NCBI GenBank assembly: GCA_017551865.1
Contig: JAFZKB010000002.1
Location: forward strand, 183,430 to 247,429
Length of the DNA: 64,000 nt
Direction: 5' to 3'
From: Clostridiales bacterium
GTDB taxonomy: Bacteria; Bacillota; Clostridia; Saccharofermentanales; Saccharofermentanaceae
A model generated the notes under the pieces. That model was not told the DNA's origin. It was given only the letters and a program-made list of their open reading frames with translations, and searched no databases. Numbering within the stretch: position 1 is the stretch's first letter; each line of letters starts with the position of its first letter. The translations under genes were made by a program, and so were the position numbers. This document shows positions 28,398 through 37,186 of the stretch, piece by piece.

Positions 28398-31067
28398 ATG
28401 AATATATCCAGAAGAACGATGGAGATGCTCTCCCGTGCACATATGTACGCAGCATCTTTTAATCTGAATTTTATCGGTACAGAACATGTGCTGCTGGCGC
28501 TTTCGGACTCCGAGATGTCGCCGGTGGATGAGATCCTGATGCGAAACGGCGTCAGCAAGGACGATGTGCTTCGTGAGATCATCAAGATCACGGGCCGCGA
28601 GCCGGGCGCTTTTGTCGAGCGTGAGGACGATCCGAACGAGATCTTCGCGCACTGCACAAACCGTACGAAGAGACTTTTATACCTCGCGGATTTCTTAACG
28701 AAGAACAGCGTAAGAAATGTAGTAGATCCGGAGCATGTGCTCCTGGCGATCCTGAAGGACGGACAGTGCACGGCATTCCGTATCCTCGCCTACCATGATT
28801 TCGATGGAAAAGAAGCGACAGACGAGCTGATCGAGATCCTTCGTGAAAGAGCGAAGGAGGAGGCTGCGGGCTTCGACACGGATGAGGATCGCGACGACGA
28901 TGAGGAAGAAAACAACGAGTCCGAGTCCGAAGAGCAGGATCCGGTATCCAGATTCTTCGGCGGCGAAGCGCCGGCCAGAAGGGGAAGACCTACAGGCAAG
29001 CGCACAGGTGCGAAGGAGAAGGACGGAAAGACCAAGGTCCTCGACAAGTTCTGCAAAGATCTAACCGCTGAAGCAAAAGAAGGCCGCATTGATCCGGTGA
29101 TCGGACGTGAAGAAGAGATCGCCCGCGTTATGCAGATCCTCGTAAGAAGAACGAAGAACAATCCGTGTCTCATTGGTGAGCCTGGTGTCGGTAAGACAGC
29201 GATCGCCGAGGGCCTGGCCCAGAAGATCGTCAACAACGATGTTCCGGATCTTCTTGCCGGCAAGAGAGTACTTTCCCTTGACCTGGCCTCGATGGTTGCC
29301 GGTACCAAGTACCGTGGTGATTTCGAAGAGCGTTTCAAGAAGGGACTTGAGGAAGCCAAGAATGCGGGCGACGTCATCCTCTTTATCGACGAGCTGCATA
29401 CCATCATGGGCGCAGGTAACGCTGACGGCGCAATGGATGCCGCCAATATGTTGAAGCCGCTCCTCGCCAGAGGTGACCTGCATGTGATCGGTGCCACGAC
29501 ACTCGATGAATACAGAAAGCATATTGAAAAAGACTCCGCGCTGGAGCGCCGTTTCCAGCAGGTCCTTGTAAAAGAACCGAGCACGACAGATACGATCCTG
29601 ATCTTAAAGGGTATCCGCAGTAAGTTTGAAGAGCATCACGGGATCAAGATCCCGGACGATGCCATCGATGCAGCTGTCATCCTGAGCAGCCGTTATATCA
29701 CGGATCGTTTCCTCCCGGATAAGGCGATCGACCTGATCGACGAGGCCGCGTCGAGACTTCGTATCAAGTCCTCGACAGAGCCGGAGGAGACGAAGAAGAT
29801 CGGTGAGCGCATCAACGAGATCATGCGTCTGAAGCAGGAAGCTGTAAACAACCAGGATTTCGAAACGGCACAGAAGCTCCGTGACGAAGAGACGGTCCTC
29901 GAGGAAAAACTCAGTGCGCTTCGCCAGCAGGTGATCAGCTCGAAGGAGAAGCAGCAGCTGGCGCTTTCTCCGGATGATATCGCGGATATCGTGGCCAACT
30001 GGACAGGTATCCCGGTCAAGAAGATAACCGAGAGCGACGCTGAGCGTCTGAAGACTCTGGAAGAAGAATTGAAGAAGCGTGTTATCGGACAGGATGAGGC
30101 GGTCACCGCGATCGCTAAGGCGATCAGAAGAAGCCGTCTGGGATTAAAAGACCCGAAGCGTCCGTCCGGATCCTTTATCTTCCTCGGTACCACGGGTGTT
30201 GGTAAAACAGAGCTTGCCAAGGCACTGGCTGAAGTCATGTTCGGTAACGAGAATGCCCTGATCCGTGTCGATATGTCCGAGTACATGGAGAAACACGATG
30301 CGGCTAAGCTCATCGGTTCGCCGCCGGGCTATGTCGGTTACGACGAGGGCGGCCAGCTCACTGAGAAAGTACGCCGTCAGCCGTACTCGGTAGTTCTTTT
30401 CGACGAGATCGAAAAGGCGCATCCGGAGATCTTTAACTCCATGCTGCAGATCCTGGACGACGGCCGTCTGACCGATGGTCAGGGACGTGTTGTCGACTTT
30501 AAGAATACGATCATCATCATGACATCGAACATCGGTGCCAGAATGCTGACCACATCGGCGGGACGCCACATCGGTTTCTCTGTTCCGAGTGAAAAGAAGG
30601 ACGACCCGTTCGTAGATGAGGCGGATACAGAGAGACTTTACGGCGGCAAGTCCTATAGCGAAGCTAAAGAGCTCGTTATGGAAGAACTGAAGAAGGCATT
30701 TAATCCGGAGTTCATCAACCGTGTCGATGAGATCATCTTCTTCAGAATGCTCGGAAAGCAGTCGATCCTGAAGATCGTCGATCTTCTCACCGCAGGTCTT
30801 TCAAAGCGCGTCAAGGAGCTCGGCATAGATATCGAACTGACCGACGCCGCAAGAGAGTTCCTCGGCAAGAAGGGCTACGACCCGCAGTACGGTGCAAGAC
30901 CGCTCAAGCGTGTCATCCAGTCGCTCGTAGAGGACAAGTTCTCTGAAGCACTCCTCGACCGTACGGTGGAAGCCGGCTGCACAGCAGTGGTCGATGTGGA
31001 GAACGAGGAGATCGTGATCCATAAAAAGGAGACAAGAAACCTGGCGGTAAGTGCTGCTGAAGAATAA
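28398..31067 (+). CDS. clpC: AAA+ unfoldase ClpC
   Basis: The 889-residue protein has a Clp_N double repeat (residues about 1-145), an acidic and basic insert of about 45 residues ([19 protein letters not shown]) that makes it longer than the typical 810, and two AAA+ modules. Walker A motifs are GEPGVGKT at 260-267 and GTTGVGKT at 597-604. A UVR/M-domain-like coiled segment lies between them, as expected for ClpC, which needs the adaptor McsB or MecA. It delivers unfolded, arginine-phosphorylated proteins to ClpP. The gene ends the ctsR operon with a strong terminator. Confidence 0.96.
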   Translation: MNISRRTMEMLSRAHMYAASFNLNFIGTEHVLLALSDSEMSPVDEILMRNGVSKDDVLREIIKITGREPGAFVEREDDPNEIFAHCTNRTKRLLYLADFLTKNSVRNVVDPEHVLLAILKDGQCTAFRILAYHDFDGKEATDELIEILRERAKEEAAGFDTDEDRDDDEEENNESESEEQDPVSRFFGGEAPARRGRPTGKRTGAKEKDGKTKVLDKFCKDLTAEAKEGRIDPVIGREEEIARVMQILVRRTKNNPCLIGEPGVGKTAIAEGLAQKIVNNDVPDLLAGKRVLSLDLASMVAGTKYRGDFEERFKKGLEEAKNAGDVILFIDELHTIMGAGNADGAMDAANMLKPLLARGDLHVIGATTLDEYRKHIEKDSALERRFQQVLVKEPSTTDTILILKGIRSKFEEHHGIKIPDDAIDAAVILSSRYITDRFLPDKAIDLIDEAASRLRIKSSTEPEETKKIGERINEIMRLKQEAVNNQDFETAQKLRDEETVLEEKLSALRQQVISSKEKQQLALSPDDIADIVANWTGIPVKKITESDAERLKTLEEELKKRVIGQDEAVTAIAKAIRRSRLGLKDPKRPSGSFIFLGTTGVGKTELAKALAEVMFGNENALIRVDMSEYMEKHDAAKLIGSPPGYVGYDEGGQLTEKVRRQPYSVVLFDEIEKAHPEIFNSMLQILDDGRLTDGQGRVVDFKNTIIIMTSNIGARMLTTSAGRHIGFSVPSEKKDDPFVDEADTERLYGGKSYSEAKELVMEELKKAFNPEFINRVDEIIFFRMLGKQSILKIVDLLTAGLSKRVKELGIDIELTDAAREFLGKKGYDPQYGARPLKRVIQSLVEDKFSEALLDRTVEAGCTAVVDVENEEIVIHKKETRNLAVSAAEE

Positions 31068-31069
31068 TA

Positions 31070-31146
31070 AAGGACAAAAGCATGTCCCCGACTCAAACAG
31101 TATCTGCTTCGCAGATAACTCGTCGGGGACATATTTTTTGTCCTTT
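31070..31146 (+). terminator. Terminator of the ctsR operon
   Basis: Outer stem AAAGGACAAAA with TTTTTTGTCCTTT; inner stem ATGTCCCCGAC (31082-31092) with GTCGGGGACAT (31122-31132), and a further hairpin TATCTGC/GCAGATA (31101-31117) inside. Confidence 0.9.
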
Positions 31147-31175
31147 CTTATTTCTGTCTATCCTTTGTGAATAGA

Positions 31176-31200
31176 AGAAAAACCTCGTCGCTCACGAGGT
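31176..31200 (-). terminator. Terminator of the AraC-family gene
   Basis: On the minus strand ACCTCGT and ACGAGGT pair around a 5 nt loop, followed by TTTTTC. Confidence 0.8.
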
Positions 31201-31285
31201 CTTTCTATTGGTTTTTCAGATCTTTACGAAGGAGGTTTATTTATTCTTCGTTGTTTTCCTGTAAGAGGGAGCGGCTGGGTTGGGG

Positions 31286-32164
31286 TCAGCCGTCGATCTT
31301 CTTTACCGGGACGAGATCGATGTAGCCTCTCTCACCGCGGGGCTCGAGCTGGATGCGCGGGTTCTTCTTGTCCCACTCATATCCGATGAAGGCCGGATCG
31401 TACTTCTTCTCGGCGTCCCAGATCTCACCGATTGCGGATACGTAGTTCTCTTCCGCAAAAGGTTCGCCACGGAACAGAAGATAGGTAGCGGCCGGCAGAT
31501 CGATCACTTCAAATCCTTCCGGAATAGATCTCTGGTAGTCCGGCTCGACTTCGACGCCCTGGACGTATTCGTTCGTAATGGGCTTTCTCAGGTGCTCCGG
31601 AAGCCACAGGCAGACCGGCTCTCCGCTGATGGACTTGATGCTCGTAAGCAGTCCCCATACATCACAGCCGACTTCTTTACAGTAGCTCCAGTACTCGGTG
31701 GCGTTGACGCCTCTCTTGATGATGACTTTTCTCTCCGGTTTTTCAATGACCTGGATAAACACGTTTCTGATCTCACTCATAGTATCTACATTCCTTTCTG
31801 TATCTGTAATCAACGAAGGAGTGAAGAGCCAGATCGGGACCGGACTTGTGGAGTACTCTTTCGGGTTGCAGCCGAATTCACGTCTGAATGCGCGCTGGTA
31901 GCCGTCGACACTTCCGAATCCCATATCGGTGGCGACATCAAGTACGGATATATTCTCATCTCTCAGACGCAGGGCCGACTTCGACAGTTTCAGACGTCTG
32001 ATGTAAACTGCCGGGGTCATGTGAAGATGCTCGATAAAGAGCCGCCTCGCGTACCAGGGAGAAAAAGATGAAGCCTTCGCAAGATCCGCAAGCGTGATCT
32101 CTTCGCTTATATGTTCACGGATGTGATCCTGCATGGCTCTTACCGCTTCTTTATGTTCGTCCAC
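31286..32164 (-). CDS. AraC-family regulator with GyrI-like ligand-binding domain
   Basis: The 292-residue protein has two helix-turn-helix units at residues about 8-105 (ITLADLAKASSFSPWYARRL and VLDVATDMGFGSVDGYQRAF) and a C-terminal GyrI-like/effector-binding domain (residues about 125-290, ending RGYIDLVPVKK). This is the Rob/SoxS-GyrI design, where the C-domain binds hydrophobic or cationic compounds. The start is GTG at 32164, with AAAGGAGG 8 nt upstream. Regulatory targets cannot be seen; the nearest candidate target is the MATE exporter at 34023, but no operator is identified. Confidence 0.88.
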   Translation of the reverse strand: MDEHKEAVRAMQDHIREHISEEITLADLAKASSFSPWYARRLFIEHLHMTPAVYIRRLKLSKSALRLRDENISVLDVATDMGFGSVDGYQRAFRREFGCNPKEYSTSPVPIWLFTPSLITDTERNVDTMSEIRNVFIQVIEKPERKVIIKRGVNATEYWSYCKEVGCDVWGLLTSIKSISGEPVCLWLPEHLRKPITNEYVQGVEVEPDYQRSIPEGFEVIDLPAATYLLFRGEPFAEENYVSAIGEIWDAEKKYDPAFIGYEWDKKNPRIQLEPRGERGYIDLVPVKKIDG

Positions 32165-32241
32165 TTGGCTTACCTCCTTTGTGCGCTTATCTTAACGTAA
32201 GAGGTCAGACGGAATCTCGACTTTTTTTGCTAAGAATCAGA

Positions 32242-33012
32242 TCAGCTGATATTGTTCACGATACCGATCGCGATGAAGTGGTCAAGGATCGCGCGAAGAT
32301 CCGTGCCTTCATCGGCATGGTCACGGTCCACCCAGTGGATCGTATAGCGCTTCCCGCCGCCCGGGAGCTCGGCTCTTAATCTGTATGTATCGACATAAGG
32401 CGTATTCATGCTGACACGGCAGTTCCAGTATATCCCTCTGCACTCTTCCACCGAGCAGTCCGGGAAATTGACGTTGATGACCTTCCCGGCAGAAGGGAGG
32501 ATACGGTCTTTCTCAGGACTTTCCTTCTCGAAAAGATCCGCTAGAACGGACGGGAGATATGCATCGGTCACCTGATGCCCGTGGGCGCTGCTCCTGTGAT
32601 CGTCCAGGAATCCTTCGGAAAAAGCAACGACCGGATAACCGCACATCGCCGCATCCAGAGCCGCCCCGACGGTGGCGGAGTACTGGATGTCCGTGCCTAC
32701 ATTAAAGCCGTTATTGATCCCGGAAAAGACGATATCCGGCGGCTCAGACATGATGTATCTGCTTCCGACGCGGAAGCAGTCGGTCGGAAGTCCGGTGCAG
32801 GAAAAGGCATGTATGCCATCGATGTTCCAGTCCACCGGATAGATGTCGAGAGGATCATTGATCGTCACACTGTGGGAAGCGGCACTTCTCTGTCCGTCCG
32901 GAGCGATGACCCATACTTCTCCGTATTTTCTGGCGGCTTTGGCCAGCCGCCGCAGCCCGTGGGCATTGATCCCGTCGTCGTTTGTGATCAGTATTTTCCG
33001 GTTCTTTTCCAT
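32242..33012 (-). CDS. surE: 5'-nucleotidase SurE
   Basis: The 256-residue protein begins with KILITNDDGINAHGL, the metal-binding DD motif of SurE, followed by APDGQRSAASHSVT and FSGINNGFNVGTD. SurE dephosphorylates nucleoside 5'-monophosphates and short polyphosphates. The start ATG 33012 follows GGGGAGAG. The gene stands alone on the minus strand; a divergent promoter for the next gene lies at 33137. Confidence 0.95.
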   Translation of the reverse strand: MEKNRKILITNDDGINAHGLRRLAKAARKYGEVWVIAPDGQRSAASHSVTINDPLDIYPVDWNIDGIHAFSCTGLPTDCFRVGSRYIMSEPPDIVFSGINNGFNVGTDIQYSATVGAALDAAMCGYPVVAFSEGFLDDHRSSAHGHQVTDAYLPSVLADLFEKESPEKDRILPSAGKVINVNFPDCSVEECRGIYWNCRVSMNTPYVDTYRLRAELPGGGKRYTIHWVDRDHADEGTDLRAILDHFIAIGIVNNIS

Positions 33013-33136
33013 AATCTGAAATCTCTCCCCAAGGTGGATCTATATAAAAACTGTATGTAGATTATCTCATAAAAAACACTCCTTCCGCACTTCCGGATAC
33101 GTTTATGATGCCGTTTTTTCTGTCCCAATATTCGGA

Positions 33137-33165
33137 TTGACAAAACGAATGTTCGGTATTAAAAT
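33137..33165 (+). promoter_or_regulatory. Predicted sigma-A promoter of the DUF4130 gene
   Basis: TTGACA (33137-33142), a 17 nt spacer and TAAAAT (33160-33165). It lies 55 nt before ATG 33221. Confidence 0.7.
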
Positions 33166-33220
33166 GGCGCTACAAGCGATAAAACGAACAAAGTTTCGCT
33201 ATCGAAAGGGGGAGCCGGAT

Positions 33221-34006
33221 ATGGAAAATGAGTTGGAATACATCTATGACGGGACTTTTGAAGGTTTTTTATGCTGCGTATATGCGAGCTATGTTCGAAG
33301 AGAAGTGCCGAAATACATCTATGTGGAAGAGGGGCTTCCGCTTCTCGGAGAAACGGCGACCTGGATCCCGACGGAATGGGAGAAGGCGCAGAGCGTGTAC
33401 ATCTCGCTGAGCAAGAAGATCGGGATGGAGGCGCAGGATATCGTGAAGGAAGTTTTCCTGACGCACCTGCCGAACAAGGAGATGATCCTCTTCCGTTATA
33501 TCCGCATGGGCTACTGGATGGGACGGCGGATCCTCTTCGAGGCAGGAACAGAAGAGAATGCCGCATATGGGAGCGGTCCGATGCCGAAGGGGGCGGATGA
33601 CCTGATCTCGCAGGTGCTCATGGCCTCGAGGAGTTACCGCGCCGAGGTGAAGAATATCGAAGGCGGGCTGCATTTTAGGTCCTTTTCGGACGTACTGATC
33701 TCCTGTATCTCGCCGAGAAATCTCGTGCTGCCGGGCCTGGCGGATTTTTTCGAGAAGAGGCTTACGAACTCGAAATTCCTGCTTTACGATAAGACGCATC
33801 AGATGGCGGCGGTGCATCGGGAAGAGGGGACGATGGTCACCCGCATGAGAAACATTCAGCTACCGGTGCTTTACGATGAGAAAAATGTCTACGATAACCT
33901 CTGGAAACCGCGCTATGAGAACATCCATATCGAGGTGCCGATGAATCAGAGATATGCCTTAAATGAGATGAGAAAGCGCCTCTGGTGCGAGGTCACGGAT
34001 GGATAG
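33221..34006 (+). CDS. DUF4130-type probable DNA metabolism protein
   Basis: The 261-residue protein begins LEYIYDGTFEGFLCCVYASY, the start of a family (TIGR03915/DUF4130) usually encoded next to a radical-SAM protein and thought to be related to uracil-DNA glycosylase-like or DNA-modification functions. The C-terminal PxWKPRYENIHI region is typical. ATG 33221 follows AAAGGGGGAG; the frame is open from 33137 but that overlaps the promoter. No radical-SAM gene is adjacent in this window. The exact activity is not established here. Confidence 0.72.
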   Translation: MENELEYIYDGTFEGFLCCVYASYVRREVPKYIYVEEGLPLLGETATWIPTEWEKAQSVYISLSKKIGMEAQDIVKEVFLTHLPNKEMILFRYIRMGYWMGRRILFEAGTEENAAYGSGPMPKGADDLISQVLMASRSYRAEVKNIEGGLHFRSFSDVLISCISPRNLVLPGLADFFEKRLTNSKFLLYDKTHQMAAVHREEGTMVTRMRNIQLPVLYDEKNVYDNLWKPRYENIHIEVPMNQRYALNEMRKRLWCEVTDG

Positions 34007-34022
34007 GAGATCGCGTCCGGGA

Positions 34023-35414
34023 TCAGACTTCTTCCGGTTTCTCCTGCTGTGCCGGGAGCTTTCCCGAGGACAGCGCATAAAGGAAATGGATCGCGAACGG
34101 AAGGCTGGTCAGGCAGCTCAGAAGATCGCTTACGGGATAGACGGCTTCGATGCCGTGGATGCCGAAGAAATAGGGCAGAAGGAAGATGCAGGGGATGAAG
34201 AAAAGACCCTGACGGAGACACGAAAGGAAAGATGCCTTGAAGCGTTCGCCGGTGGACTGGAAGGTCATGTTGCACATGACGTTGACGGTCAGAAGCGGCA
34301 GTAGGAAGGCCTCGAGGCGCAGGGCGCGGGAACAGATCGAGATGACTTCCGCGTCGTTAATGAAGAGCGGGACCAGCTGCGGGGCGAAGATAAAGAGCGG
34401 GATCGCGAAAGCGAGCATGACGCAGGTGCCGAAGATCCAGGTAAAGGTGAAGGCGGTCTTCATGCGGTCCCATCTCTTCGCGCCGAAATTGAAACCGAGC
34501 ACCGGCTGGTAGCCCTGGCCGATGCCGAGGAGTACGCAGAAGATCAGCATGGTGACTTTCGAGAAGATGCCCATGGCGGAAAGCGCGGCATCGCCGGCGA
34601 GACCGCCGCCCTGCTGGTTTAAAAAGATCGTGGAGATGCTGGCCAGTCCCTGACGGAGAAGAGAGGGAAGACCGGTGAACCAGATGTTCCCGTGGAAGGA
34701 CAGATCCCGCGAGAAGTTGGAGAGGCTGAGTTTGGCGATGTTCTTCTTAAGAAGGACGGGGACCAGAAGCAGAAGGAAGGAGATGCACTGCGAGATCAAG
34801 GTCGCGATCGCCGCGCCGGCCACGCCCATGTCGAGGACGTTGATCATGAGCGGATCGAGGAAGATGTTGAGCACACCTCCGAAGCCGATGCCGATCATGG
34901 AGAAGACGGCTTTGCCTTCCCATCTCCAGAGATTATTGAGAACGTAGGTGCCCATCATGATCGGGGCGCCGAAGAGGATATATCTGGCGTAGGTCTTCGC
35001 GTACGGAAGCGCGGTCGGAGTGGAGCCGAGCATGTTCATGATCGGTTCGAGGAAGATAAGGCCCAGGCAAGTGATCAGGGCACCGATGCCCAGTGCGGAA
35101 AAGAAACTCGTGGAGAGAGCTTTTCCGGCGGTATCTTTATCCTTGGCGCCGAGAGAACGCGACAGGATACTGCCGGCGCCCATGCCGAGGGTAAAGCCGA
35201 TCGCCTGAATGAGGGCCATGAGAGAAAATACGACACTGACGGCACCGGACTGGCTCTTCCCGAGCTGGGAAACGAAATAGGTATCCGCCGTGTTATAGAT
35301 GCCGGTCACGAGCATGCTGACTGTCGTCGGGATCGCCAGCTTCAGGATCAGCGGGCAGACCGGGGCTTCAGTCATCTTGCGGAACTGTTTCTTGTCGGAT
35401 GTCGATGCGGACAT
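34023..35414 (-). CDS. MATE-family multidrug/sodium efflux transporter
   Basis: The 463-residue protein has 12 predicted membrane segments in two homologous halves, beginning ILKLAIPTTVSMLVTGIYN and continuing GMGAGSILSRSLGAKD, which is the MATE (NorM/MepA-like) pattern. Such proteins export cationic drugs and metabolites by Na+ or H+ antiport. It converges on the DUF4130 gene with 16 nt between their ends. A TGnTATAAT-like extended -10 and a leader hairpin lie upstream. Confidence 0.9.
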   Translation of the reverse strand: MSASTSDKKQFRKMTEAPVCPLILKLAIPTTVSMLVTGIYNTADTYFVSQLGKSQSGAVSVVFSLMALIQAIGFTLGMGAGSILSRSLGAKDKDTAGKALSTSFFSALGIGALITCLGLIFLEPIMNMLGSTPTALPYAKTYARYILFGAPIMMGTYVLNNLWRWEGKAVFSMIGIGFGGVLNIFLDPLMINVLDMGVAGAAIATLISQCISFLLLLVPVLLKKNIAKLSLSNFSRDLSFHGNIWFTGLPSLLRQGLASISTIFLNQQGGGLAGDAALSAMGIFSKVTMLIFCVLLGIGQGYQPVLGFNFGAKRWDRMKTAFTFTWIFGTCVMLAFAIPLFIFAPQLVPLFINDAEVISICSRALRLEAFLLPLLTVNVMCNMTFQSTGERFKASFLSCLRQGLFFIPCIFLLPYFFGIHGIEAVYPVSDLLSCLTSLPFAIHFLYALSSGKLPAQQEKPEEV

Positions 35415-35446
35415 GATGTGACGGCCTTTCTTCTGGAAAACGAATC

Positions 35447-35472
35447 GAAGAGATCATGGGGAAGATCTCTTC
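35447..35472 (-). promoter_or_regulatory. Leader hairpin of the MATE gene
   Basis: A perfect 9 bp inverted repeat, GAAGAGATC (35447-35455) and GATCTCTTC (35464-35472), lies in the leader of the exporter gene, 33 nt before its start. It could be an operator or an RNA hairpin. Confidence 0.4.
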
Positions 35473-35484
35473 CGAACAGAAATC

Positions 35485-35493
35485 ATTATAGCA
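35485..35493 (-). promoter_or_regulatory. Extended -10 promoter of the MATE gene
   Basis: On the minus strand the sequence reads TGCTATAAT, a full extended -10. No convincing -35 is present. Confidence 0.5.
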
Positions 35494-35646
35494 AAGGGCG
35501 CTAATATAGGATATAAGAGAAATTGCACGAAATTTCGAGATTATTCCCGAATAGTTTCATTTTTTCTTCTGCCGTTTCGGACGGGAATTGATATACTTAT
35601 AGTGTATGAATGTTGCGATGTGCAGGAACGGGAAGGAGGAGAGATT

Positions 35647-36207
35647 ATGCTTGAGAAAATGATCATCCTCATCGGTATGCCCGGGTGCGGCAAGAGCACC
35701 ATCGGGCGGATCCTCGCACAGGAACTCGATGTACCCTTCGTGGACACGGACGAGTTGATCGCTAAGGCGGAAGGCATGCCGCTTTCGAAGATCCAGCAGG
35801 AGAAGGGGAGAGAATATTTTCTCGCCGCGGAAGAAAACGCGCTCTTCTCCTTAGACGATTCTCCGAAGGTCGTAGCTACCGGCGGAAGTGCCGTACTCTG
35901 CCGTCACGGCATGATGTATCTGAGCTCGATCGCGACGATCATCTATCTGGAAACGGATATGAATATGCTTGTGCGCAGGATGGGCGACCCGAAGAAAAGA
36001 GGTGTCGTTCTTGCGCCGAACCAGACGATCATGGGCGTATATCGCGAAAGACGCCCGCTCTATCAGCAGTATGCGGACATCCGCATCCGCACGTATCACA
36101 CGAGGCCGAAAGCCGTGGCACAGCGTGTGATCGCGGTCCTTACCGGAGAAGACGGGAAGGAAAAGGAAGGAGAAAACGATGCCAAAGGAAACGAAAAAGA
36201 CAGCTGA
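35647..36207 (+). CDS. Shikimate-kinase-like P-loop kinase, divergent
   Basis: The 186-residue protein has Walker A GMPGCGKST and the shikimate-kinase fold. DTD (34-like Asp) and the C-terminal RERRPLY Arg are kept. But the shikimate-binding Arg (FR..E in AroK) is Leu in YFLAAEE, the GGG loop reads GGSAV, and the LID RP reads KKRGVV. The fused AroK at 48316 has all these residues, so this one probably has another substrate. ATG 35647 follows AAGGAGGAGAG; the reading frame extends upstream without a ribosome site. The next gene overlaps by 29 nt. Confidence 0.72.
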   Translation: MLEKMIILIGMPGCGKSTIGRILAQELDVPFVDTDELIAKAEGMPLSKIQQEKGREYFLAAEENALFSLDDSPKVVATGGSAVLCRHGMMYLSSIATIIYLETDMNMLVRRMGDPKKRGVVLAPNQTIMGVYRERRPLYQQYADIRIRTYHTRPKAVAQRVIAVLTGEDGKEKEGENDAKGNEKDS

Positions 36208-36553
36208 GATAAAGAAGACCACTGCTTCCAGAAAGCCGGTTTCCGCGAAAGCCGCGGCGGCGAAGAAAAAGCAGGAAGAGATGCTCTACGACCTCGCGGA
36301 TCTTTTCAAAGTGTTCGGAGATTCGACAAGAATCCGCATCCTTTATGCCCTGATGGATGGTTCTCTCTGTGTTAGCGATATTTCTTCAGAACTGGAGATG
36401 AACCAGTCTGCAGTTTCCCATCAGCTCAAGATCCTAAAGCAGAATAAGCTCGTGAAGAATACCCGTGCCGGGAAGGCCATCCTTTACGAACTGGCGGACG
36501 AGCATGTCAAAGCGATCCTCGAGATCGGCCAGGAACATATCGAGGAGCTGTAA
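36179..36553 (+). CDS. ArsR/SmtB-family metal-responsive repressor
   Basis: The 124-residue protein has a 30-residue Lys/Ala-rich extension and then a winged helix (LADLFKVFGDSTRIRILYAL, MNQSAVSHQLKIL). The last helix carries D107-x-H109-(10)-H120-xx-E123, the alpha-5 zinc site of SmtB/CzrA-type sensors. The alpha-3 CVC motif is reduced (LCVSD). So it is likely a zinc, cobalt or nickel sensor, an inference from residue spacing. The start overlaps the kinase-like gene by 29 nt, with AAGGAG upstream. No metal exporter is adjacent. Confidence 0.85.
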   Translation: MPKETKKTAEIKKTTASRKPVSAKAAAAKKKQEEMLYDLADLFKVFGDSTRIRILYALMDGSLCVSDISSELEMNQSAVSHQLKILKQNKLVKNTRAGKAILYELADEHVKAILEIGQEHIEEL

Positions 36554-36559
36554 GGACAC

Positions 36560-37135
36560 ATGGACAGAAGACCATCTTTTTCCGCCCTCGACATCATCTC
36601 CAGGGTGATTACCGAACATGTAAAAGAAGGGGATCTCTGTATCGACGCGACCGCCGGCCGCGGCAACGATACGGCGATGCTCTGTGAACTCGTGGGTGAA
36701 AGCGGGAAAGTCATCGCCTTCGATATTCAGGAAGATGCCGTAGAAAGCACGAAGGAACTTCTTACTAAGAAGGGTCTTTCGGAGCGTGCGGAGGTGCATC
36801 TGCAAAGCCACAGCGAGATGGGAAAGTATGCCGAAAAAGGGACCGTCTCCTGTATCACCTTTAACTTCGGATGGCTCCCGAAAGGCGACCATAATATCTT
36901 CACGAAAAAAGAGACCAGCATCCCGGCGATCGAAGCGGGGCTGGAACTTCTTAAAGACGACGGCATCATGACGCTGATCCTCTACTACGGAAGGGAGACG
37001 GGTTTCGAAGAAAAGGACGCGCTCCTCGAATATCTCCCGACGATCGACAGTGCAAAGTATACGGTCGTCGAGATGCCTTTCGTCAATAGAAGCAACTGCC
37101 CGCCGATCCCGATCGTGATCTTTAAAGGGCGCTGA
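36560..37135 (+). CDS. mnmM: tRNA mnm5s2U methyltransferase MnmM (YtqB-like)
   Basis: The 191-residue class-I SAM methyltransferase shows LCIDATAGRGNDTAML as the SAM-binding loop, then FNFGWLPKGDHNIFTK and the C-terminal NRSNCPPIPIVIFKGR, both typical of YtqB. YtqB of B. subtilis was identified as MnmM, which completes 5-methylaminomethyl-2-thiouridine at the tRNA wobble base; an older annotation is rRNA methyltransferase. It starts 6 nt after the ArsR gene and belongs to the same transcript. Confidence 0.85.
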   Translation: MDRRPSFSALDIISRVITEHVKEGDLCIDATAGRGNDTAMLCELVGESGKVIAFDIQEDAVESTKELLTKKGLSERAEVHLQSHSEMGKYAEKGTVSCITFNFGWLPKGDHNIFTKKETSIPAIEAGLELLKDDGIMTLILYYGRETGFEEKDALLEYLPTIDSAKYTVVEMPFVNRSNCPPIPIVIFKGR

Positions 37136-37186
37136 CGCCTGCCGGATCAGAAAGAAAAAGTGAAATCACCTGAGGAGAATGCAACT

